DNA of 41,531 nt from assembly GCA_003045895.1 (NCBI GenBank), contig PZPC01000044.1, positions 1 to 41,531 on the forward strand, read 5' to 3'. Below are positions 32,645-41,214 of the stretch, piece by piece (the stretch's first letter is position 1; each line of letters starts with the position of its first letter). A program made the translations under genes and the position numbers. Origin of the DNA: Bacteroidota bacterium (GTDB taxonomy: Bacteria; Bacteroidota; Bacteroidia; Chitinophagales; Saprospiraceae). Under the pieces are notes generated by a model. It worked only from the letters and a program-made list of their open reading frames with translations, was not told where the DNA came from and searched no databases.

Positions 32645-35600
32645 TTACCAACCCGGAATCAGGTTGATACCAAAGCTGCCCCGCGTATTTTTCACCAAGG
32701 GGAAAGCGTAATAGGGCTCAATGATGAGTGCCCCAAAGAGGTTGATACGCGTAGAAATACCCGCCGTGAAGATCGGCTTAGCCTGGCCGTAGGCCTCGAA
32801 AGGTTTACCGGTTTCCGGATTGATCAGGGGTTCGCCATTGCGGTCGAGGGTGTAAATGGGGCCGCTGAGTTGCTCGTTCTTGGTCCAGGCAATCCCGCCG
32901 TCGATAAACAGGTTGAGGTCGGAGAAGAAAGCCCCCGACTTGACCAGGGCCAACTGCTCGGGGCCGGTAAACGGCAAGCGCACTTCGACGCTTGTGACCA
33001 GGATCTTCGACCCCGTCAGCTCGTCAAAATTGCGGCCCGACGCCAGGAAGGTCTCCTGCCCCCGCTGGGTGCTCAGGCCGCGCACGTACCAGGGGTAACC
33101 CAGGTACTGCGGGAAGAGGTCTTCGCTGTTGCCGCCGTAGCGGCCGAAGTGGGTAGCCCGAAAGGCCAGGCTCACGGGCCGCAGAAACTGGTAGCGCCGG
33201 TAATCGGCCGTGAGGGAAGTAAAGTTGAAGGCGTCGAAATACTTGCCCACCGCCAGGCGATAGCGCTGCCCGCTGAGCGGCGAGGTGAGGCCAAAAGAAG
33301 AATTGTCGCCCACCAGCGCCGCCTCAACCTGGCCAATGTTGAACCCGGGCAGGGACGCCAACTTGGTGCGGTCCTGGGCCACGATAACATAGGAAAAAGG
33401 CCGGTAGAAATAATCGCGCCGGTCCACCCGGCCGGAGTACAGCGAATAGGCCGCATTGAGTTCTACCCGCAGGGTGGTAGAGATCGGCAACTGGGCAAAC
33501 CCGCCCAGTTGTTCCTGGAAGTAGCGGGTTTCGAAGAGCGACTGCCGGTCGACCAGGGCCAGGTTGCCACCACCCAGGTCGAGGGTATCCAGGGCTTCAA
33601 ATTCGCTGCCGCTGTAGCTGCGGAAGGGCTGGTGCGACAACGAAACGCCCCAATTGATGCGCTGCTCGCGGTTGATGTAGGCCACCACACCGCCCACATC
33701 GATCAATTCACCGTTCATGGCGATGCTGGTAAAAAACTGGTTTTCGCCCATAATGTCGCTGAACAGGAGGTCGACACCGCCCGCTACCCCGGTAGTTGTC
33801 CCGAAAGCCTGGCTGGTACCAATGCCCACGCCGCCACCACCGCCTACGTAGTCGAGCTTAAACTTGGGTTTGTAGGGTACAGCTACGGTTGTGACCGCTG
33901 CCGGGGTCGTGCTCGCCAACAAAGGATCGACCAGCTGCGGCGCCCGGGAATTGACCCTGGGCAGGGTAGCAGCCGACAGGTCGACGGCAGTTGCCGCTAC
34001 GGGCAGCGCCAGGAGGTCTTCGGCATTGGCTCCGTAAATGCGGTACCCTTGCGAGCTGAAATAGGTATACACGAGTCGGTTGCGCTGGCGGTCGATACTG
34101 AAGGCCGGCGCGTAGGCGGTAATCCCACTGACGCCCGTGAGCAGATCGGTCAGTTGGGTCAATTCGCCCGTGCCCGGGGTATAGCGGTAGAGATTGCGGT
34201 AGCCATCGCGGTCTGACAGGAAAACGATATTGCCGTTGGCATCTTCTTCCGGATTGAAATTATCGGCGCCAGCGAAGAAATCGTAGTTCGTGGTGATACC
34301 TGCTGCTACCTCGCGGACGGCAATGTTGAAGTGGTACTTGCCGTAGCGGCGTTCCCCCTTGCGCATACTTTCTTCGTCGGTGGCAAAATACAGGCGCGCA
34401 CCATCGGCCGACCAGGAGGGATGCATCTCGGAGTAGACATCGTTGGTCAGTTGGGTCACTTTCCTGGTGCGAATATCATAGGCGTACAGGTCGACCTGGC
34501 CATTGACCAGGCCGGTAACCACAATGGTGCGGCCGTCGGGTGACCAGGCTGGGTTGGTGAAGGCCGGAACACCGGGGATTTCGGCTTCCAGGGTCGTTTT
34601 GCCGGTTTCGCTGTTGCTAACCAGCAAGATGTTGTTGCCTTTGGCTACACCGACGTAGGCAAACTCCCGGCTGTTGGGCGACCAGGTGCCGGCAGATTCG
34701 ATGTAACTGAAATCGTCGATGTGGCCGCTGCGGTTGTTCTTCGCCACCTTGCGCACGATCTCGCCGGTGCGGGCATCGGCCAGGTAGAGGTCGATGCCGA
34801 AAACGTCTTTCTCCGACAGGAAAATTACGTAGCGTCCGTTGGGACTGATCTCCGGCGCGATGTTGATCCGACCGGCATTGTCTTTGCTGATGATCTCCTT
34901 CCCGACAAACTGCTCCTCCCGGCCATTGATCATTTGGCGGTAGTAGTCTTCGATGGCCGATTTCCAGATTTTTGACAGGTCTTTTTCGGTCATTCCCAGC
35001 ACCTTACGGCAGGCCGGATCAAAACCATATTTGGCGGTTTCCCGAAAGAAAGGGGCAATGATGTCGTCGCCCTTCAGGCCCGTCACAAACACCCAAAACA
35101 TTTGCCCGTAGCGGTAGGGGAAATACCTGGAGTTGTTGAGCTGTTTCAGGGTGGGAAAGTCGTCGTGCAAGACGGCGTCCCGCATCCACATGGCAGTGTG
35201 GGCGTCCACGGAACCCAGGGACAGGTATTCGGCCAGTCCTTCGACCATCCACAGGGGGAGGTTGCCGAGGTTGCGCAGGCTGGTCGAGTCGCCGTTCAGG
35301 ATCATGTCGTACTGGAAGGCGTGTACCAACTCGTGCCCCAGGACGTGGTCCGTCTGCTGTTCGGACATGGCGACGGGCATGATGACCCGGTTCTTCAGGG
35401 CTTCGGTCACGCCGCCGGTACCCACGCCGATACTGCTGCCAATGGTGTTGGTTTGCTGGAAATCGGCGTGGTTGGCGTAGAGGATGATGGGGTTTCTACC
35501 TGGCAGGGTGTCTTCCAGAATTTGCAGGTGTTGCTGGTACCAGGCTTCGGCCGCTGCTAAAAAAGCATTGGTATAGGCGGCGTTGTCGAGGTAGTGGTAC

Positions 35601-35737
35601 AACTCGAAGTGCGGCGATTGCAACACCTTGAAGTCGAAGTTTTCGTAATTGGGCTTGTTGTGGCCAAAATATTGTGCCTGGAGATTGGTGAAGGCAACAC
35701 TTACAGCCAGAAAAGCAAGCAAGATTCGTCGTTGCAT
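32645..35737 (-). CDS. Metallopeptidase / PD40 beta-propeller / outer-membrane beta-barrel protein
   Basis: A 1030-residue exported protein starting at the ATG at 35737 (the frame extends to a TTG at 35812). After a signal peptide (RRILLAFLAVSVAFTNLQAQ) comes a gluzincin-type peptidase domain with HELVH at 135-139 and a downstream MVEGLAEYLS carrying the third ligand. Next are TolB/PD40-like propeller repeats at about 315-610 (SPNGRYVIFLSEKD, AWSPDGRTIVVTG, SWSADGARLYFATDEE). The C-terminal 370 residues form a beta-barrel of surface-antigen/BamA type ending in an aromatic residue (GINLIPGW). The parts suggest an outer-membrane anchored protease or assembly factor; its substrate is unknown. 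Confidence 0.8.
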   Translation of the reverse strand: MQRRILLAFLAVSVAFTNLQAQYFGHNKPNYENFDFKVLQSPHFELYHYLDNAAYTNAFLAAAEAWYQQHLQILEDTLPGRNPIILYANHADFQQTNTIGSSIGVGTGGVTEALKNRVIMPVAMSEQQTDHVLGHELVHAFQYDMILNGDSTSLRNLGNLPLWMVEGLAEYLSLGSVDAHTAMWMRDAVLHDDFPTLKQLNNSRYFPYRYGQMFWVFVTGLKGDDIIAPFFRETAKYGFDPACRKVLGMTEKDLSKIWKSAIEDYYRQMINGREEQFVGKEIISKDNAGRINIAPEISPNGRYVIFLSEKDVFGIDLYLADARTGEIVRKVAKNNRSGHIDDFSYIESAGTWSPNSREFAYVGVAKGNNILLVSNSETGKTTLEAEIPGVPAFTNPAWSPDGRTIVVTGLVNGQVDLYAYDIRTRKVTQLTNDVYSEMHPSWSADGARLYFATDEESMRKGERRYGKYHFNIAVREVAAGITTNYDFFAGADNFNPEEDANGNIVFLSDRDGYRNLYRYTPGTGELTQLTDLLTGVSGITAYAPAFSIDRQRNRLVYTYFSSQGYRIYGANAEDLLALPVAATAVDLSAATLPRVNSRAPQLVDPLLASTTPAAVTTVAVPYKPKFKLDYVGGGGGVGIGTSQAFGTTTGVAGGVDLLFSDIMGENQFFTSIAMNGELIDVGGVVAYINREQRINWGVSLSHQPFRSYSGSEFEALDTLDLGGGNLALVDRQSLFETRYFQEQLGGFAQLPISTTLRVELNAAYSLYSGRVDRRDYFYRPFSYVIVAQDRTKLASLPGFNIGQVEAALVGDNSSFGLTSPLSGQRYRLAVGKYFDAFNFTSLTADYRRYQFLRPVSLAFRATHFGRYGGNSEDLFPQYLGYPWYVRGLSTQRGQETFLASGRNFDELTGSKILVTSVEVRLPFTGPEQLALVKSGAFFSDLNLFIDGGIAWTKNEQLSGPIYTLDRNGEPLINPETGKPFEAYGQAKPIFTAGISTRINLFGALIIEPYYAFPLVKNTRGSFGINLIPGW

Positions 35738-36205
35738 AAGATTGTATGTTTTCAATTTAGTCAGTGGGTTGTGCGCTGCTGCAAAATAGTTGTCCTCGCA
35801 TCGGGGGGGCAATGACTGAGGTACACTAATAAAACGCCAGACGGATCGGCAAGGTGATACAGGCAGGGTGGGATAGCGTTAAATAAAGCTTAAACTCTTG
35901 CTGCCTGTAAGCTTACCGACAGTTGTGACTCCTTAATTAAAACCATGATTATCAGCGCTTAGTTTGCTGAAAACGGGGAGAAGGAATAATTTTTTCTGGC
36001 CGGGCAGCTTACTAATTGGCCCTTAGCGGCGTTATTCTAATAAAATGAACCGTCTAATAAATAAGTCGTTTCCAATAAAGGGGCGCGCAGCAATTGGCGC
36101 GAACAAATTTTGTTGGCAAATGAGCGAAAATTAACCATTGGGTTGCAATATTTCCAGCAACTTTGTGGTCCTTCAGCACAACGGCCAGCTATTGGCTTGA
36201 TAAAG
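35738..36205. other. Divergent intergenic region
   Basis: No gene that I can support in 468 bases between two divergent genes. On the minus strand a TTG followed after about 21 bases by TATTTTG near 35785-35795 could serve the peptidase gene. On the plus strand TTG (36138-36140) and CAACTTTG (36158-36165) with 17 bases between could serve the DUF4294 gene. A minus-strand reading frame at 36037-36306 overlaps the DUF4294 start and looks spurious. Confidence 0.4.
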
Positions 36206-36841
36206 ATGAAAAGAATGAAAAATATATATTTGCTTGCGGCCGGGCTCCTGATTGCCGGTACTTTGGTAGCGCAACCCTCCACGGGGTCGGAGTATACCAA
36301 GGTCAATAACGAGTATTTTCACTACATGATCGACAGTTGTGGGGATACCCTCATCGTGGCCAACCTGGACGATATCTCGATCACTTCTCCCCGGGTATTT
36401 GACAACGACGCCGACTACCTCCGCTACCGGCGTTACCGGCAGTACGCCGTCAAGGTTTACCCCTATGCGGTACAGGCCATCCGGATTTTCCGCGAAACGG
36501 AATACGCCATCAACAATTTGCCGAATCGCGAATCCAAGCGCTACATCCGGCGGCTACAGCGGGAGCTTAAGGACGAATTTGCCGATCCCTTGAAAAACCT
36601 CAGCAAAACCCAGGGACTGATCCTCATCAAGATGATCGAACGCGAGTTGGATACGCCCATGTACAGCCTGGTCAAAGACCTCCGCGGAGGCATCACTGCC
36701 ACTTACTGGAATGCCATGGGCAAGCTCTTTGGCCACGACATCAAGGAGGGCTACATCGAAGGCGAGGACAAGATCCTTGATGCGGTACTCGACGACTTTA
36801 ACGTATCCTATGACGTGCCACTAAACACCAGTGGCAGGTAG
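36206..36841 (+). CDS. DUF4294 domain protein
   Basis: Exported protein of 211 residues. It starts at the ATG at 36206, followed by a signal peptide (NIYLLAAGLLIAGTLVAQ). The body is helical and basic, with the DUF4294 hallmarks YRRYRQYAVKVYPYAVQAIRIF, SKRYIRRLQRELKDEFADPLKNLSKTQGLILIKMIEREL and a C-terminal LFGHDIKEGYIEGEDKILD. The family is restricted to Bacteroidota and has no assigned function. It is convergent with the dipeptidase gene, three bases from its stop. Confidence 0.85.
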   Translation: MKRMKNIYLLAAGLLIAGTLVAQPSTGSEYTKVNNEYFHYMIDSCGDTLIVANLDDISITSPRVFDNDADYLRYRRYRQYAVKVYPYAVQAIRIFRETEYAINNLPNRESKRYIRRLQRELKDEFADPLKNLSKTQGLILIKMIERELDTPMYSLVKDLRGGITATYWNAMGKLFGHDIKEGYIEGEDKILDAVLDDFNVSYDVPLNTSGR

Positions 36842-36844
36842 TTT

Positions 36845-37570
36845 TTACTCCACCGGGCAAGGCCACATCTCATCGGCCAGCTCGTACGCCCTGGCGGTAA
36901 AATTGTAGTGCCACCACTCGCTGCGAATAGCCGTGAAGCCGTGCTTTTGCAGCAGTGCCTTGAGCTTGCGGCGGTTGACCAGTACGGTGTCCGGTAGTTT
37001 GGTATACTGGTGGTTGGCCGCCGGCCCGAAAAAATCGAACGCCGTTCCCATGTCCAATTCCTGCCCGGTGCTGTCCACGATGGTCAGATCGACGGCGCCT
37101 CCCCGGTTGTGGATAGATCCTGTGCGTGGATCGGCGACGTAACCCGGCTGAGGAAAAATTTCCCACAACTTGTATTGCACACTGCGCGGGCGGTAGCAGT
37201 CGAACAACTTCAGCCCCAGCCCTTCGGTCCGCAATTCCTGGTGGGCGGCCACCACCGCCTTTGCGGCTGCCGGGCGGAGGAAGCAGCGGGCACAATCGTA
37301 GAGGATTTGTCCCACAAAATTATTGGTCGTCGCGTAGCGCAAATCCAGGCGAATGGTGCTGTCCAGGGCCGTGAGTTCCTGCCACTGGGTGGTGTCGTAA
37401 TCGATGCTGTCGGCAATGGCCGGCAAGGGGATAGAATCCGGGGCAATGGTATCTCCCCGGCTGATCGTCGTTGGCGGCGACTGACTTTCGTTGTTGGCCG
37501 CCGCCGACTGTCGACAGCTGCTGGCTGCGGCCACTAGGGCGAAGGTGGCAAATAATAAGTAGGACTTCAT
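36845..37570 (-). CDS. D-alanyl-D-alanine dipeptidase lipoprotein (VanX / M15D)
   Basis: A 241-residue zinc dipeptidase predicted to cleave D-Ala-D-Ala. Starting at the ATG at 37570 gives a lipoprotein signal (MKSYLLFATFALVAAASSC), so it acts outside the cytoplasm. The M15D motifs are intact: LDLRYATTNNFVGQ, FDCYRPRSVQ, zinc-binding SIHNRGGAVDLT and SEWWHYNF. Bacteroidota commonly carry such DdpX-like enzymes for peptidoglycan fragment recycling; no vanH/vanA genes are present, so a glycopeptide resistance role is not indicated. It lies 16 bases downstream of the caspase-family gene and is probably co-transcribed with it. Confidence 0.88.
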   Translation of the reverse strand: MKSYLLFATFALVAAASSCRQSAAANNESQSPPTTISRGDTIAPDSIPLPAIADSIDYDTTQWQELTALDSTIRLDLRYATTNNFVGQILYDCARCFLRPAAAKAVVAAHQELRTEGLGLKLFDCYRPRSVQYKLWEIFPQPGYVADPRTGSIHNRGGAVDLTIVDSTGQELDMGTAFDFFGPAANHQYTKLPDTVLVNRRKLKALLQKHGFTAIRSEWWHYNFTARAYELADEMWPCPVE

Positions 37571-37586
37571 TGGCTTGTTTATTCGT

Positions 37587-39617
37587 TTAACGCGACAAGC
37601 TGAATTGCAACTGGTGCGTACCAAAGGAATTCGTAAAAGGCAGGGTCAGCACCAGGTTATAATTATCGAGCTGGTTGATCTCTCCTATGCCGTAGCCGAG
37701 GGCCCCGAGGTAGAAAGTATAGCCATTGATGGTGTAATTGTGTACCGAAGCACCGACGGAGGTATTGACGTTCACGATTCCATTATTTTGAAAATAATAC
37801 GTTGCCCCGAGCAGGGCGTACAAGGTGGGATCTTCCTGGGTAGCATCGTAGGCGTAGCCGTCGCGCACCACGGCAATGGCCTGGAGGCGCCAACTGCCAA
37901 GGATCATTTGGCTGGGGGTAGTGGCGGCTGGTGGCGGTGGCGTTGCAGCGGCCACATCCACGGGTTGGGTGGCTTCCGGCGCCGGGTCAGTCTGCACGGG
38001 ATCGTCGTAGCTGTAATTCGGTGTGGTGGTGGGGGTGTCTTCGGCTATTATTGCGATGATGACCAATAGCACGAACACCCCGACGGCTCCCAGCAGCATC
38101 CACCAACCGACACCGCGCCGACGGGGAGTGGGGGTGGCGTAGGCCTGTTGTTGGGTCTTAGTGGCCCCTCGCTTTTGTTGGGGTTGGCGCAACTGGTCCT
38201 GGCAGTAGGCGATCAGTTTTTCCACCTTGCTGTTGTTGTTGATCTTGAGGGCTTCCTGAAAATATTCGATCGCCAGGCGGTAGTTCTCCGACTGGAGGGC
38301 GTCTTTGCCGTGTTCGTAATGGCGCAGGAAGGCCAGGTTGGTCTGGCAAAAGTTGATCTGCTCTTCCAGGTATTCCTGATTGGGCACAAAACCGGGCAGG
38401 TGTAGCTTCAGAGCGGCGCGATAGGCTTCCCGGGCGTCTTCCAGCTTCCGTTCCTGGTAGAGACTTTCGGCGGTTTTCACGTGGGCATCATAGGTGGCGC
38501 GTTGTTGTTCGCGCTGGTTTTCGCGGGCGGCCATTTCCTCCTGGGCTTTTTGTCGCTCGCTGCGCGTAAGTTTCAGCTGCTCCAGCCGACTGCGCGCCTC
38601 CGCCAGATACTTGCCCGAGGGCGAATATTTGCGGATGTAGGCCTCAAAAGCCAGTTCGTTGTCGTTGATTTTGGTGCTTTTCCAGATATCGTCTTCTTCC
38701 AGTTCGTTGATCTTGCGGTTGGCTACGGCCTGGTACACGCCGTCGGGGAACCCCGCCAGGTAGTTGCGGTATTCCACCACGGTATTGGCGGCGCAAACTT
38801 CCTGCCAAACGGTGGCCTCGTCGCGCCGCAGGTGAAAGACAAACTCTCCGCCTTCGTCGGCGCTGTTCTGGATACGGCCATCGACGGGGTGCTGCTGGGC
38901 CTTGCCGAAGACATAGTCCTTTACGTAGAGGATGAGGCTGGTGGTATCCAGCTTGGGGGCCGTATTTTGCCGCAGGAAGGTCAACAATCCGGCGGAGAAG
39001 GGGCTGTTTTCGCCTTCCCTCCCGTCCGAAACCGTTTCGTGGCGCCCCGAGGCCAGGATCCGGCGCGACTTGAAGCGCTCGTCGGGGATGGCGTTGCGCT
39101 TGCGAACCACCAGCGAACCGGAGAAGCAACTGTCGACAATGAGCAGGGTATGCTGGGTGTCGAGGGCATTGATGCGTTTGACAATATTGGCATTGCTGAT
39201 GAACTGGCTTTCGTCACCGGGTTTGGCATTGACCGGCACCCAGTAGCCTTCGTCGAATTCGTTGTCGTAGTAGCCGTGCCCGGAATAGTAGACGATGAGA
39301 TTATCCAGCGGTTCCAGGCGCCGTTTCATGTCGCGCAGGGCCTGATAGATATTGGCTTCGGTGGCCTCCTCGTTGTAGAGGGCAAACACCTGGTCTTCGG
39401 CAAACTGGTACTGGCGGGTGAGCACCTCCGCGAATTCCCGGGCATCTTTGACGGCATTGGACAGGGCCTGCCAGTTTTGGTAGGCATCAATTCCGATAAC
39501 GAGCAAATAATTTTTCCCGGCGTAGGGAACCTCATCCTCTTTTTTACGACCCATTCCTCTTTCTGTGGCCATAATGTTCCTGGTTTTGGTGCGAAGCTGC
39601 TGGTGAGGGTAAGTCAT
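37587..39617 (-). CDS. Caspase-family (C14) protein with repeats, membrane helix and lipocalin-like end
   Basis: A 676-residue protein. The caspase-like domain covers about residues 35-265 with the catalytic dyad His114 (YYSGHGYYD) and Cys164 (IVDSCFSGS). Two imperfect repeats of about 38 residues follow (from Trp271 and from Trp312, pattern W...Y..Y...P.G.Y...A). Next come a charged coiled segment (350-380), TPR-like helices (380-475), one transmembrane helix (504-525), a Thr/Pro-rich spacer, and a strand-rich lipocalin-like end (572-676). The caspase part would be cytoplasmic and the tail periplasmic. The first ATG (39617) is used; ATGs at 39572 and nearby are alternatives. It is followed by the dipeptidase gene. 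Confidence 0.82.
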   Translation of the reverse strand: MTYPHQQLRTKTRNIMATERGMGRKKEDEVPYAGKNYLLVIGIDAYQNWQALSNAVKDAREFAEVLTRQYQFAEDQVFALYNEEATEANIYQALRDMKRRLEPLDNLIVYYSGHGYYDNEFDEGYWVPVNAKPGDESQFISNANIVKRINALDTQHTLLIVDSCFSGSLVVRKRNAIPDERFKSRRILASGRHETVSDGREGENSPFSAGLLTFLRQNTAPKLDTTSLILYVKDYVFGKAQQHPVDGRIQNSADEGGEFVFHLRRDEATVWQEVCAANTVVEYRNYLAGFPDGVYQAVANRKINELEEDDIWKSTKINDNELAFEAYIRKYSPSGKYLAEARSRLEQLKLTRSERQKAQEEMAARENQREQQRATYDAHVKTAESLYQERKLEDAREAYRAALKLHLPGFVPNQEYLEEQINFCQTNLAFLRHYEHGKDALQSENYRLAIEYFQEALKINNNSKVEKLIAYCQDQLRQPQQKRGATKTQQQAYATPTPRRRGVGWWMLLGAVGVFVLLVIIAIIAEDTPTTTPNYSYDDPVQTDPAPEATQPVDVAAATPPPPAATTPSQMILGSWRLQAIAVVRDGYAYDATQEDPTLYALLGATYYFQNNGIVNVNTSVGASVHNYTINGYTFYLGALGYGIGEINQLDNYNLVLTLPFTNSFGTHQLQFSLSR

Positions 39618-39668
39618 CCAAAAACGACCAACTATTGAAGATACGCATAATAACCGTGTTTATTGTTT

Positions 39669-39676
39669 TAACTTTG
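39669..39676 (+). promoter_or_regulatory. -7 box for queD
   Basis: TAACTTTG, an exact TAnnTTTG, ends 20 bases before the queD ATG. No clear TTG lies at the expected -33 distance. Confidence 0.5.
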
Positions 39677-39696
39677 CTGGAAAATAGCCTACTGGC

Positions 39697-40059
39697 ATGG
39701 AAATTTTCAAGAAGTTCACGTTCGATTCGGCCCACTATTTGCCCCACGTTTCCGCAACCCACAAATGCCGGCGCATGCACGGCCACACCTATATTGTCCG
39801 CCTTTTCGTGGCGGGTGACCTGGACCCGGTACTGGGTTGGGTGGCCGATTTCGGTGATGTAAAAGCGATCTGGAAACCCCTGGAAGAGCAATTGGATCAC
39901 CGAACCCTCAACGACATTCCCGGCCTCGAAAATCCGACGGCCGAAAACCTGGCCATCTGGATCTGGCGGCGCGTCAAACCCAGTCTGCCAGCCCTGTGCC
40001 GGGTGGAGGTATGCGAAAACCCCAGTAGTGGGGTCATCTACCAAGGCGAGTACGAATAG
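39697..40059 (+). CDS. queD: 6-carboxy-5,6,7,8-tetrahydropterin synthase
   Basis: A 120-residue enzyme of the PTPS/QueD family that converts dihydroneopterin triphosphate to 6-carboxytetrahydropterin, the second step of queuosine precursor synthesis. The zinc ligands are His13 (FDSAHYLP) and His28 and His30 in CRRMHGH, with the catalytic Cys24 four residues before. The C-terminal VEVCENPSSGVIYQG carries the substrate glutamate. The Cys-x3-His-x-His spacing fits QueD better than eukaryotic PTPS. No other queuosine gene is nearby. Confidence 0.92.
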   Translation: MEIFKKFTFDSAHYLPHVSATHKCRRMHGHTYIVRLFVAGDLDPVLGWVADFGDVKAIWKPLEEQLDHRTLNDIPGLENPTAENLAIWIWRRVKPSLPALCRVEVCENPSSGVIYQGEYE

Positions 40060-40070
40060 CAGCGTGGCGG

Positions 40071-40101
40071 TTGTAACCGCACTCAATTTGCATTATTTTT
40101 G
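40071..40101 (+). promoter_or_regulatory. Promoter of the fatty acid desaturase gene
   Basis: TTG (40071-40073), 20 bases, then TATTTTTG (40094-40101), an exact TAnnTTTG. The spacing equals that of the RNA promoter at 19139-19170. It predicts a leader of about 70 bases before the ATG at 40177. Confidence 0.6.
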
Positions 40102-40176
40102 ATCCATTTTACCCTTCGCGTGTTATTCAAGGCAATGGCTTCAACTTAATTGCTATCAACTTAGTGCTTTATTACT

Positions 40177-41214
40177 ATGTCTATTTATTCTGACCAGGAG
40201 ATCAAAGCCGCGCTGGCCGATTGGCCGCAGCGGTTCAAAACTTACGCCCAGGCTAACCACCGCAAAGCAATTTGGCAACTCGTCACGACTTTTGTCCCCT
40301 TTGTCGCATTATGGGTGCTCATGTATTACAGCCTCAGCTGGTCGTACTGGATTACCCTTGGGTTGGGTTTGGTGAACGCCTTTTTTACGGTGCGCATCTT
40401 CATCATCCAGCACGACTGTGGCCACCGGTCCTACTTCAAAGACCAGCGCTGGAACCGATTCGTCGGTTGGGTGTGCAGTTTGTTTACCTTCATTCCCTAC
40501 AACTACTGGTCGCAGGTCCACGATTTTCACCATGGCCATAGCGGTCAGCTGGAGGTCCGGGACATCGGCGACATTCAAACCATGACCGTCCAGGAATACC
40601 GGGAAGCCACCCCCAGGCAACGCCTGGGCTACCGCATTTTTCGGATGCCCATCATCACTTTTGTGATCGGGCCGGTCGTTTATCTGCTCCGCAACAACCG
40701 GTTCACGTTGGTAAAACTCCAGGGCTGGCAGCGCAATCAGAAATGGCTACGCCTGAATAATTTCCTCCTGCTGGCAGCCTACGTACTCGGTGGCGTCCTG
40801 TTGGGCTGGAAAAACTTCCTGCTCATCCAGGCGCCCATTGTGTTCTTCTTTGCCATCATTGCCGTGTGGTTTTTCTACGTCCAACACCAGCACGAAATGG
40901 CCTACAAGCAGTGGCGAGACAATTGGGACTACCTGCTCTCCGCCATTCGCGGCAGCAGCTACTACCAACTGCCCAAATGGCTACACTTCCTGACCGGCAA
41001 CATCGGCTACCACCATATCCACCACCTCAACAGCAAGATCCCCAGCTACAACCTGGTGCGTTGTGCCCAGGAAAACCCCGACCTCCAGAAATACGTGACC
41101 TCCGTCACCTTCTGGGAAAGCCTCCAGTTTATGTTCCACAAACTGTGGGATGAACAGACGGAGCGCATGATCACGTTTCGCGAGTTTTACTTGCGGGAGC
41201 GGGGGCTGGCTTGA
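40177..41214 (+). CDS. Fatty acid desaturase (membrane, DesA-like)
   Basis: A 345-residue integral membrane di-iron desaturase. The three histidine boxes are HDCGH (79-83), HDFHH (115-119) and HHIHH near 277-281, with hydrophobic segments between them. It introduces a double bond into membrane acyl chains; the regiochemistry (delta-9 or delta-12 / omega-3 type) cannot be told with certainty, though the HDCGH first box is typical of the delta-12 / omega group. The gene stands alone with its own promoter and a leader of about 70 bases, which could allow temperature-dependent control. Confidence 0.9.
   Translation: MSIYSDQEIKAALADWPQRFKTYAQANHRKAIWQLVTTFVPFVALWVLMYYSLSWSYWITLGLGLVNAFFTVRIFIIQHDCGHRSYFKDQRWNRFVGWVCSLFTFIPYNYWSQVHDFHHGHSGQLEVRDIGDIQTMTVQEYREATPRQRLGYRIFRMPIITFVIGPVVYLLRNNRFTLVKLQGWQRNQKWLRLNNFLLLAAYVLGGVLLGWKNFLLIQAPIVFFFAIIAVWFFYVQHQHEMAYKQWRDNWDYLLSAIRGSSYYQLPKWLHFLTGNIGYHHIHHLNSKIPSYNLVRCAQENPDLQKYVTSVTFWESLQFMFHKLWDEQTERMITFREFYLRERGLA

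Noticed and set aside
36037-36306. 89-codon minus-strand frame before DUF4294
   Set aside because: It overlaps the signal peptide region of the DUF4294 gene in antisense and shows no family features.
36845-37570. Glycopeptide resistance gene (vanX)
   Set aside because: The enzyme is VanX-like, but no vanH, vanA or vanRS genes are near, and the lipoprotein signal points to peptidoglycan fragment use outside the cytoplasm.
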